From: Linum tenue
Taxonomy: Eukaryota; Streptophyta; Magnoliopsida; Malpighiales; Linaceae
Reading direction: 5' to 3'
DNA: 64,000 nucleotides
NCBI GenBank assembly: GCA_946122785.1
Contig: CAMGYJ010000005.1
Location: 80,532,547 to 80,596,546, forward strand
Position numbers and translations under genes: made by a program. Of the stretch, positions 57,601 through 64,000 are shown piece after piece. The notes under the pieces are model-generated. The model was not told the origin of the DNA, did no database searches, and saw only the letters and a program-made list of their open reading frames with translations. Numbering within the stretch: the first letter of the stretch is position 1; every line of letters begins with the position of its first letter.

Positions 57601-58867
57601 TTTCTTTTTTCCTTTGATTATTGGGTTTTGGGTTTTCTTCTTGATTAATTGACTACTGGCCGTCGTTGTGGTCACTTGGTAAAAGTTTGAGGCTGGAGGA
57701 AAATTTGACGTAGAAGACTTAGCAAGAGTTTTGATGAATAGAATGCATACAACAACAATAACAAGCATACTTTAAGCAAACCATCTTCTTAATTAGTACC
57801 CAAAAATACATAAATTACCCATAAAAAAGCCTGGATTCCGTTACAAAACCCTTTCCCTGCAAATCCCTACAAAATTCTGGTCGTATCATTGTGTCACTAC
57901 TTGTGTGATACAATGATAGATACGATGTTACGACAGGGTTTAACAAGCTGGGGTTTTGTACAGTATTCGCTCCCATAAAAAAATACATAACTATTAGAAA
58001 AAATTTCGTTTAGTTGGTTTTAAGTAGTTAAACTGGCAACTTGCAGTAAGTAATACGATTCTGCTTTGGTTGGTGTTATATTTTGATATGATGTCAGTTG
58101 AATATATAATTTTGTTTTCATTTTATCTATAAGATATATGAAGCCAAAACAAGTGTTTAGTTTGCAGGGATTCAAATTTCCAGCCCGCAGAGGGTTTGTC
58201 GGAAGGGCACTTTAGGCAATTCACATTTAAATAAAACTGTGCGTTTCACCTCCAACACATTCTGCCGGTGGACCGGGCCAGTTTATTATATAGTCGGACC
58301 GGGCTGTTGCCCCCTGAAGTATCCGGCCCAAACTCTTCCCCCTTGACGTAGTCGGCCCAACGACTGCTGGTGAAATGCTTCCATCGAAATCTCACGGAAC
58401 CCATATTCAGCTGCCGTGGTGCTATATTTTAGCTGGAAAAATGGGCTTATTTCCTATGTGGCTCATGAATTAATCGGGCCCAGAGTTTTGGCAAAATCCA
58501 TGGCAAATGACTACACACAGCCGGGCTGATACATTCCAAATTCACCTATCTAAATTGGGCCTGTGGGGGTTTTTTTATTTTGTTTGGGCGGCTTCCTAAA
58601 TGCATTGGCAGCGAGTTCCAACTCTAAACTCTAGAGTACAATAATTTAAAAGGAATTACCAAATAGCAAGGAAGGTGACAGTAAACAAAGAGCAAAATTA
58701 TATGATGCTCAAAATATGGTTACATGAAGGACCACCTCAAAAGGATAATAATCTTTCAAAAAATATTTGCGTTCACATATCCATTACGCGGTTAGATAAT
58801 TCGAAATTAGAGCGAGGTGGACCATTACTAACATTAATCCGATTATATTAATAATACCCTTCGCTAC
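57601..58867. other. Intergenic DNA with a small hairpin and a duplicated promoter-like block
   Basis: At 57839-57961 a short inverted-repeat element has ends acaaaaccc and ggggttttgt. An inner imperfect stem lies around gtatcattgtgtcac and tgtgatacaatgat. The block 58569-58652 (tttgggcggcttccta, gagtacaa) is repeated upstream of the RPA-like gene at 61384-61462. No ORF is supported. Confidence 0.55.
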
Positions 58868-59398
58868 TTAGTCATCTAAAATCGGGAACAACTTAACCAA
58901 GAAGAGATCAAGACGATTCTCCACGTTGTTCCAAGGTCCGAATGTGACCAAGACCCTATATGGCGACTCACCAATCATGTTGAGTAGTGGAATGTACTCC
59001 ACATCTTCCATCTCATCAGGACCAACAACAGCAGACATGACTCGCCGTAAGTAAGCTGATGGAAATACAACCTCAATATCGGTGATGAAATCTTCAATTG
59101 TCAAGTGAAGCAAGTATATGTTGGATGCGTCATGCCAAGATCTCCTCAATTCTGTGACCCAGCCATTGAAAATGTATGACTTGCCCTGGTACAAGCCAAA
59201 ACATAAGGAGTTCAAAATAAGACCAAATTAGATGCAAATTCTTTAGATAAAATATAGATTCCGGATAGATAAAATACATGTTATCTGATTCACCTGATTA
59301 GCAACATCCAATTGCATAGGGATAAGATCTATCGTTTCTACATTGTCCCAAATTCTTGCGGCAACTTCATATTGCAGATTTGAAACGAAGTCTCCCAT
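58868..59398 (-). CDS. Small OB-fold protein, possibly RPA C-terminal-like
   Basis: Two exons on the minus strand, 59398-59294 and 59185-58868, joined in phase by a GT-AG intron, give 140 residues. Exon 1 encodes MGDFVSNLQYEVAARIWDNV. Exon 2 begins GKSYIFNGWVTELRRSW and continues with LLHLTIEDFITDIEVVFP and ESPYRVLVTFGPWNNVENR. The alternating strands and the LIGE-Y-V-V pattern near the end resemble the last OB fold of RPA70-like proteins. The length is far below an RPA70, so it is a one-domain relative or a truncated gene. It lies head to head with the RPA-like gene at 62220. The first in-frame ATG at 59476 would add 26 residues. Confidence 0.6.
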
Positions 59399-60344
59399 GG
59401 AAAAAAATCTATAATTTAGATTAGTAGCAATATTAGCAACTCTATCAACAAATGTTAGAGCTGTAAAACTAATCAACTAATTATGTAAACCCGAATATAC
59501 ACAAACAATAGCAACCCAAGACATGAATGTGTCAATACAAACATACAAAGTTTCCTTGGAGTATCGAACTAAAAAAAAAAAAATCTGGATGATAAGATTG
59601 TAGTAGATCTGGAGAAACCTAATTTGAAGGCCAGCAAGCGAATGTAATTGATGAGTGGGCTGGAAAAAGTGGTTGAAGTTCTTGATGAGAGGAAAGGGGA
59701 GATTTTGCCGAGGTAGGGTTTTAGAAATTACCTTTTAGAGATGCTGAGATAGGGCTAACGTCGATTAGGCAGAGAGAAGGCCTGGAAAATGAGTGCATGC
59801 ACTGGAATGGGTTTCCAGTTGCTTTGTTGGCCGGAGAGTGAGCAGAGCAGAAGAAGGCGTCAGGGAGGAAGGGAGTTGAAACGTCTTCGGCTGGGTCTTT
59901 ACGCGGTAAGATTTTAGAACTTACCTCCTGGAGATGTAGAGATGGTACTAATATCGGTCAGTCAGGGAGGGCTGGATCATGAGTGCATGCAATGGCTTGG
60001 TTGGACTGTTGGTCTTCTCGCCGGCGAGTGAATAGTGACGTCGTGCCTCGGTGTCGTTGTTGGAGTCCGCGCGAGTGGCGATTCGACGGTAGGGTTGTTC
60101 GACGAGGGAGAATGAGCGAGCGTAGTGGGAGGGTCGGGGTTTGCGGCGGGAGCGGGAAGCAGGAGAAGCAGAAGATGGCGGGTTGGGGATGTGGATGGTC
60201 AGGTTTCTGTGGAGGGACTGGAGGGTAGGTGAGAGCGATGGAGGAGGGAAAGGAAGAAGGGAGTTAAACCGTCTTCGGGTGGGTGAGAGGTTTTTATTGT
60301 TTTTATTTATTTTGGTTTTTATATTTGTTTGATCCAAACGTGGC
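59399..60344. other. Upstream region of the OB-fold gene with two diverged direct repeats
   Basis: A block around gagattttgccgaggtaggg, gatgctgagat, gagtgcatgca and ggagttgaaacgtcttcgg (59699-59890) is followed by a second version (about 59905-60285). The second shares gagtgcatgcaatgg and ggagttaaaccgtcttcggg. The sequence ccggcgagtgaat in the second unit also appears at 61490, before the RPA-like gene. No supported ORF. Confidence 0.5.
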
Positions 60345-61480
60345 TATGCCTGTCCATTTGGTTTGGGTTTTTTGGGTTTTAACCAAACACAAACCAATTG
60401 GAAAGCTAATTGTTTCATTTGGTTTGTTTTAAACCAATAAGCAACTTAATGGTTTTGGTTTGGTTAAAACCGAAAAACCAATAGAAACCATTAATAATAC
60501 AATTATTCATCCGCAAGTTTTTTTTTTGTTGTTGTTTCTTTTGACACGCATACCAACCAATAATTTGTGATGACCATACAGATATGTTTTTGTCAAATGA
60601 TAATAAATAAATGAAAACCTAACTCTTTTTTTTTTTACTCGATGATACGAGTGATTTACTGGCTAAAAAATTCACTACTTCAAAATGGTATTCATTTATT
60701 TTATCAATCTGCCAACCCTAGCGATGCATTGTCAATTGATTCACGTTTATGAGAAAATGACACACCTAATTTCAACTCCTCCTCCCAACCAACAAACCGC
60801 TGCTGAAAGGGATCGTCTTAAGCAACATAGTCCTGCGACTCATTTGGTAGTACATTAAATCAACTTTGAAGGTCTTACAAAATCATAATAATTTGATCTG
60901 TATATTTCACTTGCAGGAATACTCACCATTCAAGCACAAGTGCACCATATTGATCGCTTGAGTTCCAAAAACCCTTTACTCTGAGAAAAACGTCATTGGG
61001 ATGGATGTATTGCACCATCCCAATTAAATCTTCCCGTGTGTTAAATGTAAATTAACGAAAGAGAATTTTCTGTTATTATAGTTTAATTGATCAATAAAAA
61101 ACAAATGGTAAATGAATTGGCAGAAATGTGGCAAAGCCCATTTCACTCTCCCAACTTTTATTGCCGCCAGTGTAAAGGGAAAAGTTCAGTTTAGGATATG
61201 TGCTTTTGTCTTTATACTTTTCTAAGGTAGATAGATATATAAATGGACCCATTCTAAATAACCAAGCGAAAAAGATATTTCACATGGGCCTGTTACACAT
61301 GACGGTCCATCTATAGCCCACAACAAGATCTCATATGTGAATGTCGTTTCCCCTAATCAACAGTGGAGGAGGTTTCGGCCCACATGGTTTTTTTGGTTTT
61401 TTGGGCGGCTTCCTAGCAGCATTGGAATCGAGCTCCAACCCTAGAGGCTAGAGTACAACACACAATTCTTGGCGCTACCA
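60345..61480. other. Intergenic DNA with ggtttt/aaacc repeats
   Basis: 60345-60500 holds many ggtttggttt and aaaccaa blocks in both orientations, probably the subterminal part of an old MITE. The rest is AT-rich with no gene. The promoter-like block at 61384-61462 repeats 58569-58652. Confidence 0.5.
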
Positions 61481-62219
61481 TTGCCTTTCACCGGCGAGTG
61501 AATTGCGACCACAGTCTCGGATCCCCGTCGGCAGCGAACGCTTATTTGAGGATGGCGCTAGCTAACCGGTCTTCCCCATGCAGAACACCTGCCCCAAATA
61601 TCCATCTCCCCATATCCCTAATTGGAAGAAGCAACCAATTGCCCAGACTACATCCGCCCCGAACATTGCAATTCAATTCAACCGGGTGCAGGTTGGAAGA
61701 TGGTTTCCACCTGGAATCAGACGTCACGCAGTCAAAGCCTCAGCTCCGACTTTGGCCCTCTTTGCGGCGGCAGCGGGGAATAAAAGGAACCGAGCTGCTT
61801 TTCAATCCCAGGTACTCATTGAACATCGACGGTAAGGTATACTGGCTCTGTTTTGGCGCGTTGTCGGTCCTTGGGAAATTTACATTGGTTTATAACTGAC
61901 ATATTTGAATTTTCCCCCCTATTTCCATCTCCAGCTCTACACCCTTTAAATAAGCAGTTCACGTTGGTGTAGCAGTTACCTTCCGAAGATGTTGCTGTTG
62001 CTTGCCAACGTGGGGCAATTGGTAACTGCCCCAACTGGAATCCATATATATATACCTTCTCTAAATCTCTCGGCTCATTTTATATTTCAGTTGATGCTTG
62101 CTAAATCCCGCCAGGTAACTTCTTCTTCACAGAATTTTTTTCCCACTTCATTCCTCCATCAAACCAACCTCCTATTCCTACACTATAACTAAGTGCTTAT
62201 GTACTTTGGTAGCTACACC
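61481..62219 (+). promoter_or_regulatory. 5' region of the RPA-like gene
   Basis: An exon-like open stretch (61498-61810) could be a 5' untranslated exon or an unrelated ORF (MALANRSSPCRTPAP...). It has no recognisable domain and no clear splice to the downstream gene. Closer to the gene, tatatatatacc (62046) could be a TATA element. The start at 62220 has a good context, accatgg. Confidence 0.4.
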
Positions 62220-64000
62220 ATGGCATTCAATGGCATCCGAGATCTTGAGTCCGAGAAACAACTCTGGTCAGGGCATTGTCGCGTCTCCAGGGCATGGTTG
62301 GGTGTTAATGTGACGACTGATAAAGTCCTGCATTTCGATCTCATCTTGATGGATGCCAAGGTACGGCTGTGTTTAACATTAACTTTAGTTGCGTCACATA
62401 TCATCCAGACTGTCTTATTTCGTCTCTATAAATCCCCAGGGGAATGATATATGGGTGCATATCCCACCAGTTCTGCAAGAACACTTCAAACGGTTGCTGA
62501 AGGAACAGCAGGTCTACACCATTAAAAACTTTGAGCTTCATACGACCCAGCTGAAATATCGCCCCATTGCCAATACATATATCATGTCGTTCTCCCGGAA
62601 GACTACTGTTGAGCATGTTCTCGATGTCCCTTCCATTCTTGCCTTCAAATTCACATTCCTCAAAGCAAGTGAGATGGCATCTAAATTGAATGATGTGGTC
62701 GTCCTCTCAGGTTACAACCGCAATTTATTCAGTGGTTGATTTCCTTTCTGTGCTTGCTTGCGTCTAATTTCCATTAACTTTTCTTTGTATAGATATTGTT
62801 GGGCAAGTAGTACAGCACTCGGATGCCATCAAGACAACGAATCTTGCTAGGAAAACCATTCGGAAGGAGCTTCAATTGAAACTAATTGAGTAAGAGCTAT
62901 CTTTGCTACGGTTGTATCAATATGAATTTGGAGTTACATGAATGATTGATGATTGCTTGGGTACAACGTTCTACTTTTTCTAGGCAGTATAAATTTAGAT
63001 CATAGGTTATTCAGCCTCTGATCATATACATTTATATGGGTCACTTCATTGTATGGTGTTCATTTACACCCATGCTTAGGCATTACTTATGTTGTCAAAC
63101 CTAAGCCTACGTTGTTTTACAGAGGGGATGTTGTCAAAGTTATTATCTGGGGAAGAGTTGTAGCTGACTTTGATAAGTTGATCAAGCCTGGTGATGATGA
63201 ACAAGTCATACTGGTTGTAACTGCGGTTTCTGTCAAACCCTTCCTAGGTACAACATCTGTTTACCCTGTGCTGCATTTGAGATATATGGGTGACTGATCA
63301 GTGGGAACAACATTAATTTAATTTTTCAGGTGAACTTTGCTTTAATTCTTCGGGTTCAACAGTGTTGTATCCCAACCTTGATATCCCAGAAGTAAAGGCT
63401 TTCACAACCAGGTATTCTCTTTTAATTGCTAATGAATATCCGAACCATAGTGTTGAACCAATGTCAAATTAACATATTTATTTCTTTTGAAAAAGGAATG
63501 TGCAACCACAGCAGCCCGTGTTTGTTGAATTACCCCCACCCCCCTTCATCCCTAATATTACTCTATCGGAATTGCTGGAACTTCAATTGGACCCTGATAA
63601 TGAGGTTAGATTATGGTGTTTTCTCTCATTTTACATTATGGTGTTTTCTCTAATCTATACGCCAATATTAATTCACTTCGACTACAACTAGGAATGTGTG
63701 TATGCTGTTGAATGCAAAGTCGTAGGAATCAAGCCATTTTGGTGTTATATGGGCTGTCCAACCTGTGTCCTTAAACCCATAGAAAGACATGGAGAATACT
63801 ACTGTGTCAAATGCAACAAGCCAACACCAACAAGAGCTGCCAAGTAAATACCATATCATTGAGTTCCAAAATAAATTCCATCAGATCCTTGAATTATAAA
63901 CTTCATTGAATATGCTGAATTTCCATTTCGTGCCTTTCCAGATACCGTATACAGCTTGATGTTGAAAGCAGTTATGTGCCAGCGACCTTTATCATCTTTG
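62220..64000 (+). CDS. RPA70-like single-stranded DNA-binding protein (3' end outside window)
   Basis: Eight exons, all GT-AG and in phase: 62220-62360, 62440-62710, 62793-62889, 63123-63247, 63330-63411, 63496-63604, 63692-63843, and 63942 to the window edge. The 345 residues so far begin MAFNGIRDLESEKQ. A DUF223/OB domain follows (about 20-120, with LHFDLILMDAKGNDIWVHIP), then a second OB fold (about 130-240, with DVVKVIIWGRVVADFD). The third OB fold carries the RPA zinc ribbon CPTC (297-300) and CVKC (313-316). This is the DBD-A/B/C layout of RPA large subunits, but without the usual N-terminal domain. Plant genomes hold many such RPA1-like genes, some carried by Helitrons. It binds single-stranded DNA in replication or repair if expressed. 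Confidence 0.9.

Noticed and set aside
61498..61899. 133-residue ORF upstream of the RPA-like gene as a separate protein
   Set aside because: No recognisable domain and several overlapping frames of similar length; more likely 5' untranslated or decayed sequence.

Overview
This is a 64 kb piece of plant nuclear DNA, most likely from a eudicot. The evidence is spliced GT-AG genes, AT-rich intergenic DNA, plant-type LINE, Copia, Gypsy, Mutator (MULE) and hAT elements, and plant host genes at the right end. About 53 kb of the window is a nest of mobile elements. No bacterial, organellar, CRISPR, rRNA or tRNA feature was seen. All calls come from reading the sequence and from remembered family motifs; no database search was run.

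Left part (1-19,200). A full-length but broken L1-type LINE lies on the minus strand (227-6140) with an 18-bp target-site duplication (TSD). It is followed by an hAT-type MITE with an 8-bp TSD (6500-6957) and a second inverted-repeat element (7324-7589). A decayed plus-strand Copia element runs from about 9,030 to 18,947. Inside it sit an hAT-type MITE (10400-11035) and a non-autonomous LTR retrotransposon (11621-16743, TSD ggcta). That retrotransposon was itself entered by an hAT element and then tandemly duplicated.

Middle part (19,195-36,660). A roughly 0.9 kb foldback palindrome was split by a young gag-only LTR retrotransposon of Athila/Tat style (19450-24902, TSD ctata). Next come another inverted-repeat element with a minisatellite core, a tandem array of about 2.15 kb units (27,200-33,820), and further hAT- and MULE-type elements.

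The best preserved element is a 5.66 kb two-gene MULE (37757-43416) with 368-bp terminal inverted repeats and a perfect 9-bp TSD. On the minus strand it carries a spliced MuDRA-like transposase with an N-terminal PB1-like region, a DDE core, a SWIM finger and a zinc knuckle. Converging on it, on the plus strand, is a small gene for a GRF-type zinc finger protein with a coiled coil and a C-terminal membrane anchor. It is followed by an inverted relative of the Copia element (44015-51265). That element is itself interrupted by a LINE fragment, which contains a solo LTR, and by a non-autonomous MULE with about 420-bp terminal inverted repeats.

The right end (51,300-64,000) returns to host sequence. 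It holds an hAT MITE, a frameshifted gene fragment that looks like a plant mitochondrial complex I subunit, and a two-exon PP2A B' (B56) regulatory subunit gene on the minus strand. Beyond these are a small two-exon OB-fold gene on the minus strand and an eight-exon (so far) RPA70-like single-stranded DNA-binding protein gene on the plus strand that runs off the window.
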